Positions 20,754 through 30,647 are shown, counted from the first letter of the stretch. The stretch: 64,000 bases of DNA from Prochlorococcus sp. MIT 1223 (GCF_034092465.1 NZ_CP139303.1:1268865-1332864); one strand, 5' to 3'. Notes: a model not told the origin generated them from the letters alone. A program made the numbers and translations.

Positions 20754-22178
20754 ATGAGTGAAACTTCGGCTTCATCTGTTCAAGCTTCTACCTCGTTGGT
20801 AAAAGGTCCTTTTATGGCAGATGTTGTTGCTCAGCAATTAGAGGAACTGCTTTCTGCTGGAAATTATGATGGAGTTAAAATTTTACTGCAGCCAGTTCAA
20901 CCAGTAGATATTGCTGAAGCTATTGGAAACTTGCCTTTAATTTTGCAGGCATTGGCTTTTAGACTTTTAACTAAAAATGAAGCTATTGAAGTTTATGAGT
21001 ATTTAGAACCTTCTGTGCAGCAGAGCCTTTTAGATCGTCTTAGATCTAGTGAGGTGTTGGAAATTGTTGAGCAAATGTCACCAGATGACAGGGTCCGACT
21101 TTTTGATGAATTACCTGCCAAGGTTGTAAGAAGATTGCTTGCTGAATTAAGTCCTTCTGAGAGGAAGATTACTGCTGAATTATTGGGATATGAGGCTGAG
21201 ACTGCAGGCAGACTAATGACTACGGAGTTTATAGATTTAAAAGAGTTTTATAATGCTGCTCAGGCTTTATCGATTGTCAGAAGACGTGCTGCCTTTACTG
21301 AAACAATTTATAGTCTTTATGTAACAGATAAAGAAAGGCACTTAACCGGCATCCTTTCTTTAAGGGATTTGGTTACTGCTGATCCTGAAGCTTTAATAGG
21401 CGATGTAATGACGCGTGATGTGGTCAATGTTGCCACTGATACTGATCAGGAAGAAGTTGCTAGAGCTATTCAAAGATATGATTTTTTAGCATTGCCAGTT
21501 GTGGATCTTGAAAAAAGATTGGTAGGTATTATTACGGTTGATGATGTAATTGATGTTATTGAACAGGAGGCTACTCGCGATATTTATGCGGCTGGTGCTG
21601 TGCAAGCAGGAGATGAAGATGATTATTTCCAAAGTAATTTATTTGTTGTTGCTCGTCGAAGGGTTGTTTGGCTTGCTGTATTAGTGCTCGCAAATGGTTT
21701 GACAACTCAGGTGATAGCGATGAATGGAGAAGTATTAAAGCAAGTGGTTTTATTAGCAGCATTTATCCCTTTATTAATTGGTGCTGGTGGAAACGTGGGA
21801 GCACAAAGTTCAACAGTAGTTATTAGAGGTTTAAGCACTCAGCGAATACAAGTGTTAGGTCACGTTAAAGTCATTATTCGAGAAACAATTGCTGGCGCAC
21901 TTCTTGGATTGTTAATGCTTATTGTTGTCGTGCCATTTGCTTGGTGGCAAGGTGAAGGACCTTTGGTTGGTACTGCTGTAGGAATAAGCCTTTTAGCAAT
22001 AACTACTTTAGCTGCGACAGCTGGAGCAACTCTCCCTTTGTTATTTGATCGTATGGGGTTAGATCCGGCTTTGATGTCAGCTCCTTTTATTACCACTGCA
22101 ACTGACGTAGCAGGAGTTTTGATTTACCTGAGAACAGCTTCTTGGCTGCTAGCTCAAGTAAATGGAGCCACGCTTTAG
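20754..22178 (+). CDS. mgtE: Magnesium transporter MgtE
   Basis: MgtE is a Mg2+-gated Mg2+ channel. The N-domain of helical repeats occupies about residues 20-150 (SPDDRVRLFDELPAKVVRRLLAEL). Two CBS domains follow at about 160-275 (GILSLRDLV, VGIITVDDVIDVIEQEATRDIY), and five membrane helices make up the rest. The pore motif PLLIGAGGNVGAQSSTVVIRGL and the conserved Asp in RMGLDPALMSAP are present. All parts of the family are intact. It is about 110 bases downstream of the crcB pair on the same strand. Confidence 0.96.
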   Translation: MSETSASSVQASTSLVKGPFMADVVAQQLEELLSAGNYDGVKILLQPVQPVDIAEAIGNLPLILQALAFRLLTKNEAIEVYEYLEPSVQQSLLDRLRSSEVLEIVEQMSPDDRVRLFDELPAKVVRRLLAELSPSERKITAELLGYEAETAGRLMTTEFIDLKEFYNAAQALSIVRRRAAFTETIYSLYVTDKERHLTGILSLRDLVTADPEALIGDVMTRDVVNVATDTDQEEVARAIQRYDFLALPVVDLEKRLVGIITVDDVIDVIEQEATRDIYAAGAVQAGDEDDYFQSNLFVVARRRVVWLAVLVLANGLTTQVIAMNGEVLKQVVLLAAFIPLLIGAGGNVGAQSSTVVIRGLSTQRIQVLGHVKVIIRETIAGALLGLLMLIVVVPFAWWQGEGPLVGTAVGISLLAITTLAATAGATLPLLFDRMGLDPALMSAPFITTATDVAGVLIYLRTASWLLAQVNGATL

Positions 22179-22272
22179 GTATTTATGCTTAAAAAAAGCA
22201 AGAATTTTTATTTTTAATTGATCTTTACATTTCTTAGTAGTAATCTTCACAAAACTAAATATACGTTTTCAG

Positions 22273-23274
22273 ATGGAGACGGTTAAGACGAGTCAATCAG
22301 TGGAGACAAGAGCTGCTTCCATGAAATCAGTTGGTGAAGTTGATCTCGTTAGATCTTATTTGCGAGATATAGGGAGAGTACCTCTCTTGTCTCATGAGCA
22401 AGAAATTACTTTCGGACGCCAAGTTCAAGAATTGGTCTTTTTGGAAAGATTACAAATTGAGCTAGAAGACTCTCTTGGGGAACATCCTTCTTTGGACCAA
22501 ATAGCAGATAAATCAGGTTTTACGGTTACGGAGGTCAAAAGAAAATTGAATAATGGTCGCCGTGCGAAAGAGAGAATGGTTTCAGCTAATTTGAGGTTGG
22601 TAGTAAGCGTTGCTAAAAAATATACCAAGAGAAATATGGAGCTTTTAGATTTGATTCAAGAAGGAACTATTGGATTAGTTAGAGGCGTAGAAAAATTTGA
22701 TCCCAAAAGGGGATATAAATTTTCCACATATGCCTATTGGTGGATTAGGCAAGGAATTACTAGAGCTATCGCTGAGAAAAGTAGAGCTATTAGGCTTCCT
22801 ATTCATATAACTGAAATGCTCAATAAACTGAAAAAAGGACAAAGAGAATTGAGCCAGCAATTGTCCAGGACTCCAAGTATTAAAGAGTTAGCATTACATC
22901 TAGAACTTCCTGAATCAGATGTTAAAGAGTTGATCTCAAGAGCAAGTCAGCCTTTGAGCTTGGAATCTAAGGTTGGTGACGGAGAAGATACTTCTTTGAT
23001 TGATTTACTTGCAGGTAATAATGATTCACCAAGTGAACATATTGAGATGGATTGCATGAAAAATGATCTAGAAACTCTCTTATCACAATTACCTGAACTG
23101 CAAAATAGAGTTCTGAGAATGCGTTACGGGATGAACGGTGATGATCCAATGACGCTTACAGGTATTGGGAGAATTCTTGGTATTAGTAGAGATCGCGTGA
23201 GAAATTTAGAGCGTGATGGGTTAAGAGGTTTGCGTAAAGGTAGTGATAGAGTTGAGGCTTATATGGCTTGTTGA
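22273..23274 (+). CDS. Group 2 (RpoD-like) sigma factor
   Basis: A sigma-70 factor of 333 residues. Region 1.2 is VRSYLRDIGRVPLLSHEQEITFGR. Region 2 is RMVSANLRLVVSVAKKY, LLDLIQEGTIGLVRGVEKFD and FSTYAYWWIRQGITRAI, which melts and reads the -10 box. Region 3 is IHITEMLNKL. Region 4.2 is MTLTGIGRILGISRDRVRNLERDGLRGLR. The missing region 1.1 and short length place it among the non-essential group 2 factors of cyanobacteria, used under changed light or nutrients. Which member it is cannot be told by eye. Its 3' end overlaps the convergent hydrolase gene by 16 bases. Confidence 0.93.
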   Translation: METVKTSQSVETRAASMKSVGEVDLVRSYLRDIGRVPLLSHEQEITFGRQVQELVFLERLQIELEDSLGEHPSLDQIADKSGFTVTEVKRKLNNGRRAKERMVSANLRLVVSVAKKYTKRNMELLDLIQEGTIGLVRGVEKFDPKRGYKFSTYAYWWIRQGITRAIAEKSRAIRLPIHITEMLNKLKKGQRELSQQLSRTPSIKELALHLELPESDVKELISRASQPLSLESKVGDGEDTSLIDLLAGNNDSPSEHIEMDCMKNDLETLLSQLPELQNRVLRMRYGMNGDDPMTLTGIGRILGISRDRVRNLERDGLRGLRKGSDRVEAYMAC

Positions 23275-24173
23275 ATAATTTCCAAAAGGACTTTATTGAC
23301 TTCTTTAGGATTTTCATCATGTGGACAATGACCACAACCCTTGATGATTTTTAGAGACTGAATATTTCTTATAGATTTAAACCATTTATTGGCTTCTTCA
23401 AGAGGCTCCCATGGATCTTTTTCACCCCAAATTAAGTCTACTTTCACATTATTTACATCTTTAAGTAGTTCAGGAGCTAGGTAATCATTAAATAAGTTTA
23501 TAAAGCCTCTAAAAGCTTCTGAAGCACCTTCCCTTTGCGTAGGCTTATATAGCATATTTATAAGTCCTGCATTTAAATTATTTTTGGTTGGATAAGCGAT
23601 ATTTAAAAACTTTTCTATAAAAAAAGGTCTAGCTACTGCTTTGAAAATGTTTTGACTAAAAACTCTTTGCTTTACCAAACTTTTTAAAATAGGTCTTAAT
23701 ATTTGCATCCCAATGGGTTGTTCGGAAAGTCTTTTGTCGTCCATTGTTCGTTGTGCGCAATCGATAAGAACTAACCCAACACATTTATTTTGTAGTAGTT
23801 GTGATGCTCTTATAGCAATGATTCCACCAATAGAATTACCAATTAGTAAGACAGGTTTTTTAACTATTTCAGCGCAAAAATCTGCTATTTGTTGACTCCA
23901 GTTTTCAAAGCAATAAAAAAAATTATTTTTTTCAATAAGTTCATTATGAAGTCTTGCTTTAGGTTGGCTGCTTTCTCCAAAACCTATTAAATCAATTGCA
24001 TAACAAGGTGAAATTTCACCACAGAAACGTTGATTGTTTCGCCAGTGTTCTTTACATGCTCCAAAACCATGAATTAACACTATAGAAATTGGAGATTCAT
24101 TCTTAGATTCTTCTAAGTTCCAAGCAACATTCAAGCCATTCCATTCCCATATATGAGCATTAGGTTTAGTCAA
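23259..24173 (-). CDS. Alpha/beta hydrolase
   Basis: The 304-residue protein has the oxyanion motif VLIHGFGACKEHWR near residue 32, the nucleophile elbow GNSIGG near 112, the acid-bearing WGEKDPW near 252, and the catalytic His in GHCPHDE near 284. The layout is that of single-domain hydrolases such as haloalkane dehalogenase-like and plastid PPH-like enzymes. Substrate unknown. It resembles the protein encoded at 55238-56134, which shares the GHCPHDE ending. The start is a TTG, and no ATG fits nearby. Its 5' end overlaps the divergent mutY start, and its 3' end overlaps the sigma gene. Confidence 0.82.
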   Translation of the reverse strand: MTKPNAHIWEWNGLNVAWNLEESKNESPISIVLIHGFGACKEHWRNNQRFCGEISPCYAIDLIGFGESSQPKARLHNELIEKNNFFYCFENWSQQIADFCAEIVKKPVLLIGNSIGGIIAIRASQLLQNKCVGLVLIDCAQRTMDDKRLSEQPIGMQILRPILKSLVKQRVFSQNIFKAVARPFFIEKFLNIAYPTKNNLNAGLINMLYKPTQREGASEAFRGFINLFNDYLAPELLKDVNNVKVDLIWGEKDPWEPLEEANKWFKSIRNIQSLKIIKGCGHCPHDENPKEVNKVLLEIIQQAI

Positions 24174-25355
24174 TTAAACAACTCCTTAGAAATCAATGGT
24201 TTTGTTCATAAGGTCGACAATTTTCGTGCATCTCTTCTGAATTGGTTTGATGAAAATGGGCGTCATTGGATTCCGTGGAAATTAACGCTTGATGGAAGAA
24301 TCCCTCATAGAGGAGAAAAACTACCAGTTTATGGTATCTGGATAGCTGAAGTTATGCTTCAACAAACTCAGCTGAAAGTTGTATTGCCATATTGGCAAGA
24401 ATGGATGAAGACTTTTCCTACTTTGATATCTCTTGCCCATGCTAACGAAAATGATGTTTTATTGATTTGGCAGGGACTGGGTTATTACTCTCGTGCTAAG
24501 AGGATTTATCAATCATCAAAGCTTTTGCTTGATTTAATTGGCTACCAAGATTGTATTGATACCAAGAACTGGCCCAATAGTTTAGAGATATGGGAGTCGC
24601 TACCAGGTATTGGTAGAAGTACTGCTGGAAGTATTATTTCCTCTGCATTTGATTTGCCTATTCCAATCTTGGATGGCAATCTAAAACGAGTTTTTTTACG
24701 ATTAATTGCTAGTACTAATACCCCTCATCAGGAAAGCTACAGATTATGGAACTTAAGTTTCTATTTATTAGATAAAAAATTTCCAAGAAAGTTTAATCAG
24801 GCCTTGATGGATTTAGGTGCATTAATATGTACACCATCTAATCCTAATTGTTGTGAATGCCCTATTAATAATTATTGCCTTGCATACTCAAAGTACAATC
24901 CAAAAGATTTTCCTGTTAGACAAATGAAAAAGTCATTACCTTCTTATATTATTGGAATTGGTATAGTTATGAATTCTAGTGGAAAAATATTAATTGCTCA
25001 AAGAAAAGCTGATAATTCAATGGGAGGTATGTGGGAATTTCCAGGTGGAAAAAAAGAAGAAAATGAATTAATCGAGGAGACAATCGTAAGAGAAATTAAA
25101 GAAGAAGTTGATCTGGATGTTGAGATTGTAAAAAAATTAATAACTTTCAATCATTCATATAGCCATAAGAAGTTCCAGTTTATTGTTTGTCTTTGTGATT
25201 TAGTTGCTGGGACGCCTAAACCTTTAGAGAGTAATCAAGTGATATGGGTTGATCCTAATCACTTGAAGGATTACCCTTTTCCTTCTGCTAATACTCGTAT
25301 AATCAATGAAATATTTAAATATTTAGAAATAAGAAGCAAAGCAATTCATAATTGA
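24153..25355 (+). CDS. mutY: Adenine DNA glycosylase MutY with Nudix (MutT-like) C-terminal domain
   Basis: MutY removes adenine opposite 8-oxoguanine. Residues 20-245 are the glycosylase: catalytic Glu66 in AEVMLQQTQ, the helix-hairpin-helix LPGIGRSTAGS at 150-160, the catalytic Asp174 in ILDGNLKRV, and the iron-sulfur ligands C226, C233, C236 and C242 (spacing C-x6-C-x2-C-x5-C). Residues 265-395 form a MutT-like domain. Its Nudix box is almost complete: G299, E305, R313, E314, E317 and E318 are in register, and only the late Gly is replaced by Asp320. Most MutY proteins keep the fold but lose this box. The domain may therefore hydrolyse oxidised nucleotides as well. Confidence 0.93.
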   Translation: MSIRFSQLNNSLEINGFVHKVDNFRASLLNWFDENGRHWIPWKLTLDGRIPHRGEKLPVYGIWIAEVMLQQTQLKVVLPYWQEWMKTFPTLISLAHANENDVLLIWQGLGYYSRAKRIYQSSKLLLDLIGYQDCIDTKNWPNSLEIWESLPGIGRSTAGSIISSAFDLPIPILDGNLKRVFLRLIASTNTPHQESYRLWNLSFYLLDKKFPRKFNQALMDLGALICTPSNPNCCECPINNYCLAYSKYNPKDFPVRQMKKSLPSYIIGIGIVMNSSGKILIAQRKADNSMGGMWEFPGGKKEENELIEETIVREIKEEVDLDVEIVKKLITFNHSYSHKKFQFIVCLCDLVAGTPKPLESNQVIWVDPNHLKDYPFPSANTRIINEIFKYLEIRSKAIHN

Positions 25356-25393
25356 CTTTAAATTAATTTGTAAGATATAAATAAAGTTTTATT

Positions 25394-26410
25394 ATGGATA
25401 AACAATCTCCAAAAGTTATTTGTTTTGGAGAAGCATTAATAGACCGTTTAGGGCCTTTAGGTGGAGATCCATCTGTTGATCATCCTGTAAAGGATTACTT
25501 TGGTGGAGCTCCTGCAAATGTTGCCTGTGCATTGGCAAAACTTGGTGCAGACGTAGGTTTTATTGGAAGACTCGGAGATGATCAAATTGGGAATGATTTT
25601 CGAAAGTTAATGCTCGAAAGAGGAATCAATATTTCTTGCTTACAAACTGATTTTGAAAAACCTAGCAGAATTGTCCTTGTCCGGCGAGATGTCAATGGAG
25701 AGCGTTCTTTTGGAGGATTCTCTGGAAAAAATTTCAATGGTTTTGCTGATGAAGAAATTAATTTAAATATTCTTTCTCAAAATTTGTCTAAAGTTGCTTC
25801 CTCTGCAGATTGGTTGTTATTGGGAACTATTCCACTTGCCTTTAGATCTTCTTCTAAATGTCTTTGGTGGTTAATTGAACACGCACTTTTAAAGCAAGTT
25901 CGAATTGTTCTGGATGTTAATTGGCGTCCAATTTTTTGGGATTCTAAATTGAATCCAGATTCAGGTCCTACAAGTTCAGCAGTTTTAGCGATAACCCCTC
26001 TTCTAGAGATAGCTTCTTTGATCAAACTCTCTAAAGAGGAGGCAATATGGTTTTTTGATACTGATGACCCATCTGTGATATCAAAATCGCTTCCTCAAAA
26101 GCCGAATATAGTTGTCACTAATGGATCCTTGCCAATTCGTTGGTTTATGAATTCATTCTCTGGAGAAACTTCAGTGATTTCTTCCATTGTCGTTAGAGAT
26201 ACAACTGGGGCAGGAGATGCCTTTACTGCTGGTTTAATTTTTCAGCTAATTCAACAATCAAATGCTATTGAGAACTCGACAGAAATAGATCGAATAATTA
26301 CCTTCGCCGCCGCATGCGGAGCTCTTGTCTGTCAAGCTCCAGGAGCTATTGAAACTCAACCTGGATTGAAGCAAGTGGAGAATTTCCTCTTTAGCAATCG
26401 GGAGGAATAA
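25394..26410 (+). CDS. PfkB-family carbohydrate kinase (fructokinase-like)
   Basis: A ribokinase-fold sugar kinase of 338 residues. The N-terminus CFGEALIDRLGP, the sugar-binding GGAPANVACALAKLG and IGRLGDDQIGNDF, and the C-terminal DTTGAGDAFTAGL (anion hole and catalytic Asp) are all present. The pattern is closest to fructokinases of cyanobacteria and plants. The natural sugar may be fructose, which fits sucrose turnover, but this is inferred. Its last 20 bases overlap the end of the convergent tsaE gene. Confidence 0.88.
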   Translation: MDKQSPKVICFGEALIDRLGPLGGDPSVDHPVKDYFGGAPANVACALAKLGADVGFIGRLGDDQIGNDFRKLMLERGINISCLQTDFEKPSRIVLVRRDVNGERSFGGFSGKNFNGFADEEINLNILSQNLSKVASSADWLLLGTIPLAFRSSSKCLWWLIEHALLKQVRIVLDVNWRPIFWDSKLNPDSGPTSSAVLAITPLLEIASLIKLSKEEAIWFFDTDDPSVISKSLPQKPNIVVTNGSLPIRWFMNSFSGETSVISSIVVRDTTGAGDAFTAGLIFQLIQQSNAIENSTEIDRIITFAAACGALVCQAPGAIETQPGLKQVENFLFSNREE

Positions 26411-26888
26411 TCTCGACCATTCGCTCTCCTTTGTTTGTGTAATTTAATTTAGCTAGCCATGCATCAGGCATATGAAGATTCATTCTTTCTGGCCATTCAA
26501 CAATTATGAGACTTCCCATTTTATTAGCTTCCTCTTCTTCTTGTAGGAATAATTCATTTGCAATTTTAGGGTTTTCTAATCTATAGAGATCTATATGAAC
26601 TAATGGAGGTTTACCATTGGGGTAGTGCTGAGCCAATGGAAAAGATGGGCTTGTAATTGGTTCATTAATTCCTGCAGCTTTAGCAATTCCCTTGACAAGG
26701 GAAGTTTTGCCTGCGCCTAGCTTCCCTTGCAATAAAAGGAGCTTTATTTGTGGCAGTTTTTTAAATAACTCTTCCCCAAAGGAAATAGTTTCTTCTAGGT
26801 TGCTTAGTTCCCAACAATTATTGTTAGATTGCTGGCCTAATAGATCAGGAACTTTGATTCTTTTGTCTTTGCTCCTATTCACAATCAA
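26391..26888 (-). CDS. tsaE: tRNA threonylcarbamoyladenosine biosynthesis ATPase TsaE
   Basis: TsaE is the small ATPase that works with TsaB and TsaD in making t6A37 in tRNAs that read ANN codons. The 165-residue protein has the Walker [16 protein letters not shown] near residue 56, the switch [10 protein letters not shown], and [12 protein letters not shown] near 95 with the Walker B Asp. IIVEWPERM follows near 128. It is convergent with the fructokinase-like gene, overlapping by 20 bases, and divergent from ahcY with about 18 bases between starts. Confidence 0.95.
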   Translation of the reverse strand: MIVNRSKDKRIKVPDLLGQQSNNNCWELSNLEETISFGEELFKKLPQIKLLLLQGKLGAGKTSLVKGIAKAAGINEPITSPSFPLAQHYPNGKPPLVHIDLYRLENPKIANELFLQEEEEANKMGSLIIVEWPERMNLHMPDAWLAKLNYTNKGERMVEIIPPDC

Positions 26889-26906
26889 AAAAAGGAAGTT
26901 TTAACC

Positions 26907-28340
26907 ATGGTTGTAGCACCTTCTACAAATTTAGATGTCGCAATTGGTAATAAGGATTATGCAATAGCGGATATCAAGCTTGCTGATTTTGGCCGTAAGG
27001 AACTTTCAATTGCTGAAAAGGAAATGCCTGGACTGGTTGCTTTAAGAGAGAAATATGCTGCGGATAAGCCTTTGGAAGGTGCTCGAATAGCTGGAAGTCT
27101 TCATATGACCATTCAAACGGGAGTTCTTATTGAAACTTTGGTTGCACTTGGCGCAAATGTTCGATGGGCTTCTTGTAATATTTTTTCGACCCAAGATCAT
27201 GCTGCAGCAGCAATTGCTGTAAAAGGGATTCCTGTATTTGCGGTAAAAGGAGAGACCTTAGATGAATATTGGGCTTATACACATAAGATTCTTGAATGGG
27301 ATGAAGAATCCGCTCCTAATATGATTCTGGATGATGGAGGAGATGCTACTGGATTAGTGATGCTAGGCAGTCAAGCTGAAAAAAATATCTCAGTATTAGA
27401 TAATCCAGCTAATGAAGAAGAAGTCGCTCTTTTTGCTTCTATTAGAAAGAAATTAAAAGAAGACCCAAATTTCTATTCAAAAGTTAAAGACTCTATCCAA
27501 GGAGTTACAGAAGAAACTACTACTGGAGTAGCTCGTCTGTATCAAATGCAAAAGAATGGTGAGCTCCCATTCCCAGCAATTAATGTTAACGATTCAGTTA
27601 CTAAAAGTAAGTTTGATAATCTTTATGGTTGTAGAGAATCTTTAGTTGATGGAATTAAAAGAGCAACTGATGTCATGGTTGCAGGAAAAGTTGCTTTGGT
27701 TATTGGTTATGGAGATGTAGGCAAAGGATCTGCTCAATCTTTGAGAGGCTTGGGAGCAACAGTAATGATTGCGGAAATAGATCCTATTTGTGCATTGCAA
27801 GCAGCTATGGAAGGCTATAGGGTTGTTCGATTAGATGATGTAGTTGATCAAGTAGATATTTTTGTTACTGCTACTGGTAATTTCAAAGTTATTACTCATC
27901 AACATCTTATTAAGATGAAAGATGAGTCAATAGTTTGCAATATAGGGCACTTTGATAATGAGATAGATGTCGCTTCTTTAAAGAATTACAAATGGGAAAA
28001 TATAAAACCTCAGGTTGATCATATAACTTTACCTAGTGGAAATAAAATAATACTTTTAGCAGAAGGAAGATTGGTGAATTTAGGTTGTGCAACTGGTCAC
28101 CCTAGCTTTGTTATGAGTAATTCATTTACCAATCAAGTTTTAGCCCAAATCGAATTATTTACAAAAGGAAGCAAATATAATAATCAAGTTTATGTTTTAC
28201 CAAAAAATCTTGATGAGATGGTAGCTAGACTCCACTTGGAGAAAATAGGAGCTAAATTAACAAACCTGACTAAAGAACAGGCAGATTATATTAGTGTTCC
28301 AGTAGAAGGACCTTATAAGCCTGAACATTATCGTTATTAG
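26907..28340 (+). CDS. ahcY: Adenosylhomocysteinase
   Basis: This enzyme splits S-adenosylhomocysteine into adenosine and homocysteine and so keeps methylation reactions going. The sequence has [14 protein letters not shown], the insert typical of the longer bacterial and plant form (about residues 155-195), the NAD-binding [19 protein letters not shown], the [10 protein letters not shown] active-site region, and the canonical C-terminus PYKPEHYRY, which reaches the neighbouring subunit. The 477-residue length is standard. The space upstream is too short for an SAH riboswitch, and I see none. Confidence 0.98.
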   Translation: MVVAPSTNLDVAIGNKDYAIADIKLADFGRKELSIAEKEMPGLVALREKYAADKPLEGARIAGSLHMTIQTGVLIETLVALGANVRWASCNIFSTQDHAAAAIAVKGIPVFAVKGETLDEYWAYTHKILEWDEESAPNMILDDGGDATGLVMLGSQAEKNISVLDNPANEEEVALFASIRKKLKEDPNFYSKVKDSIQGVTEETTTGVARLYQMQKNGELPFPAINVNDSVTKSKFDNLYGCRESLVDGIKRATDVMVAGKVALVIGYGDVGKGSAQSLRGLGATVMIAEIDPICALQAAMEGYRVVRLDDVVDQVDIFVTATGNFKVITHQHLIKMKDESIVCNIGHFDNEIDVASLKNYKWENIKPQVDHITLPSGNKIILLAEGRLVNLGCATGHPSFVMSNSFTNQVLAQIELFTKGSKYNNQVYVLPKNLDEMVARLHLEKIGAKLTNLTKEQADYISVPVEGPYKPEHYRY

Positions 28341-28390
28341 TTTAATTTCAACTAGAACTGAAGAAAAATTATCCTTGTTATTAAAGAACA

Positions 28391-29047
28391 ATGACTTTGC
28401 AGGAGTTTATATTATCTATTCCTAATCTCATAGGAAATGCAGTAGAAGCAAATCAATGGTTTGGTTATTTTGCAATATTGGTTGCGATGCTGTTAGAGAA
28501 TCTTGTCCCTCCTATTCCTTCAGAATTGATAATGCCACTTGGAGGATTTTATATTCATCAGGGTCAATTAAGTTTTTTACCTGTTGTTTTGGCTGGTTTG
28601 TTTGGAACAGTTCTAGGCGCTTTGCCTTGGTATGGAATAGGTAGGTTGGTTAATGAAGAAAGAATAGAATCTTTTTTACAGACATATGGCCGATGGATTG
28701 GGATTGGTCCAAAAGATTTATCTAGAAGTCGAATATGGTTTGAAAACCATGGATCATTACTGGTTTTTTGGGGTCGTTTAGTACCGGGAATTAGGACTTT
28801 AATTTCAGTCCCTGCTGGTATTGAAATGATGCCTATCTTGCCTTTTCTTATTTGGACAACAGCAGGTAGTTTAATTTGGACATTGCTTTTAACACTTGCT
28901 GGTTACTTCTTGGGGGAAAGTTACTCAAATGTGGGTCTGTGGATTGAGCCTGTTTCGAGACTTATGAAATTTATTCTTTTATCTGGAATGTCAGTTGTGA
29001 TACTTGTGTTAATTTTCCGCACTTTTAAGAAAATCCGCAAAAATTGA
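28391..29047 (+). CDS. DedA family membrane protein
   Basis: A 218-residue inner-membrane protein with several hydrophobic helices. The family marks are LLENLVPPIPSELIMPLGGF near residue 35 (the re-entrant loop with an acidic residue) and FWGRLVPGIRTLISVPAGIEMM near 125 with the two conserved arginines. DedA proteins include lipid scramblases and flippases for undecaprenyl phosphate and phosphatidylethanolamine, and some depend on the proton motive force. The precise substrate here is unknown. It follows ahcY by 50 bases. Confidence 0.9.
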   Translation: MTLQEFILSIPNLIGNAVEANQWFGYFAILVAMLLENLVPPIPSELIMPLGGFYIHQGQLSFLPVVLAGLFGTVLGALPWYGIGRLVNEERIESFLQTYGRWIGIGPKDLSRSRIWFENHGSLLVFWGRLVPGIRTLISVPAGIEMMPILPFLIWTTAGSLIWTLLLTLAGYFLGESYSNVGLWIEPVSRLMKFILLSGMSVVILVLIFRTFKKIRKN

Positions 29048-29060
29048 GGCTTTAAAATTC

Positions 29061-29465
29061 TCAGAAAGGAATTTCATCTTCGCTAGGACTATTAGCTGAA
29101 GATTGATTTTGGCCTCTAAATCCATTTGACTCTGTTTCTCTTTTGCCTCCTAGAAGTTCGAGGCGATCAACTCTAACCACTGGCTTGCTTTTCTCTTCTC
29201 CACTATTTCGATCTTTCCATGTATCTAATTTAAAGCTGCCAGTTATACCTATTAGAGATCCTTTTTTTACATAGTCTGCTGCGACTTGTGCTTGCTTTCC
29301 CCATATTTCTAAGTTAAACCAATCCGGCTCATCGTTTTTACTGCGTCGGTTTACTGCCATGGTTAGGTTTGCAACTACTGAACCTGACTCGAAGTAGCGC
29401 ATTTCTGGATCTCTGCCAGCCCTTCCAACGAGTGTGACGGAATTGATTCCCATTTGATCTGCCAT
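29061..29465 (-). CDS. ssb: Single-stranded DNA-binding protein
   Basis: SSB coats single-stranded DNA in replication and repair and recruits partners through its C-terminal tip. The 134-residue protein has the OB-fold start NSVTLVGRAGRDPEMRY, NRRSKNDEPDWFNLEIWGKQAQVAADYVKKGS, and the acidic tail SEDEIPF. The tail ends in Pro-Phe as needed for partner binding. The linker is short and Ser/Asn/Gln-rich. It is divergent from mreB with 130 bases between. Confidence 0.97.
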   Translation of the reverse strand: MADQMGINSVTLVGRAGRDPEMRYFESGSVVANLTMAVNRRSKNDEPDWFNLEIWGKQAQVAADYVKKGSLIGITGSFKLDTWKDRNSGEEKSKPVVRVDRLELLGGKRETESNGFRGQNQSSANSPSEDEIPF

Positions 29466-29594
29466 AAATCATGCTTACTCTAAGTAATGAATTAATTTTC
29501 TTCAGACTTTCTGCCAGGTGTTCCAGACACTTGTCACTTAGTAAGCAGACTTTCTGAAACTCCAATTTATTATTTAGAAAATGCAATCTGAACA

Positions 29595-30647
29595 GTGTTT
29601 TTAAGTCGATTTAAATTTTCCCGTGATATTGGAATTGATCTAGGTACGGCTAATACTTTGATTTATGTTTCTGGTAAGGGAATAGTTCTTCAGGAACCAT
29701 CTGTAGTGGCAATGGATCTAGAGGAAGGAGTTCCGCTGGCAGTTGGTGATGACGCGAAATTGATGTTAGGCAGGACTCCTGGAAACATTCGAGCAGTAAG
29801 GCCTCTTAGAGACGGAGTAATCGCAGATTTTGATGCTGCTGAACAAATGTTGAAAACATTTATTCAAAAATGTAATGAAGGTAGGGGAATTATTGCGCCA
29901 AGACTAGTAGTTGGAATTCCAAGCGGTGTAACAGGCGTTGAAAGAAGGGCAGTTAGAGAAGCTGGCTTAGCTGGAGCAAGAGAAGTACATTTAATTGATG
30001 AGCCAGTCGCTGCAGCAATTGGCGCGGACTTACCAGTTACTGAACCCATTGGCACAATGATTGTGGATATTGGCGGAGGTACGACAGAGGTAGCAGTTTT
30101 AAGTCTTGGTGGAACAGTTCTAAGCGAATCAGTTCGTGTGGCTGGTGATGAAATGAATGATTCGATAGGAACCTATTTGAAGAAAGTTCATAATCTTGTA
30201 GTAGGTGAGAGAACAGCCGAAGAGATCAAAATCAGAATTGGATCCGCTTTTCCCATTGATGATTTTGATATGAATTCAATGGATGTGCGCGGTTTGCATT
30301 TGCTTTCTGGGTTGCCAAGGTCTGTCAATTTGCAAGCAGGAGAATTACGCGAAGCTATGGCGGAACCATTGAATAAAATAGTTGATGCAGTTAAAAGAAC
30401 ACTTGAAAGAACACCTCCTGAATTAGCCGCTGATATTGTAGATAGAGGAATAATGCTTGCTGGTGGAGGTGCTCTTGTAAGAGGTATTAGCGACTTAGTG
30501 AGTCATGAGACCGGTATTTTTACGCATGTAGCAGAAGACCCGCTTTTGTGTGTAGTTAATGGGTGTGGTTCTGTACTTGATGACTTTAAGAGTTTGCAAA
30601 GAGTATTGGATACTCCTGATTTTGTTCGAAATTCTTTGAGAGATTAA
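29595..30647 (+). CDS. mreB: Rod shape-determining protein MreB
   Basis: MreB is the bacterial actin that guides peptidoglycan synthesis along the cell. The start is GTG (MFLSRFKFSRDIGIDLGTANT), which fits the conserved N-terminus. The nucleotide site shows GIDLGTANTLIYV (phosphate 1) and MIVDIGGGTTEVAVLSLGG (phosphate 2). The adenosine loop is IMLAGGGALVRGISDLV. Length 350 is typical. Gaps of 13 bases to mreC and an overlap between mreC and mreD suggest a single mreBCD transcript. Confidence 0.98.
   Translation: MFLSRFKFSRDIGIDLGTANTLIYVSGKGIVLQEPSVVAMDLEEGVPLAVGDDAKLMLGRTPGNIRAVRPLRDGVIADFDAAEQMLKTFIQKCNEGRGIIAPRLVVGIPSGVTGVERRAVREAGLAGAREVHLIDEPVAAAIGADLPVTEPIGTMIVDIGGGTTEVAVLSLGGTVLSESVRVAGDEMNDSIGTYLKKVHNLVVGERTAEEIKIRIGSAFPIDDFDMNSMDVRGLHLLSGLPRSVNLQAGELREAMAEPLNKIVDAVKRTLERTPPELAADIVDRGIMLAGGGALVRGISDLVSHETGIFTHVAEDPLLCVVNGCGSVLDDFKSLQRVLDTPDFVRNSLRD

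Noticed and set aside
22179-22272. Terminator after mgtE (TGCTT/AAGCA with a T-rich tail)
   Set aside because: The stem is only five pairs in very AT-rich sequence, which is expected by chance.
26889-26906. SAH riboswitch before ahcY
   Set aside because: Only 18 bases separate the divergent starts, too short for an aptamer unless it lay inside tsaE, and no conserved motif was seen.
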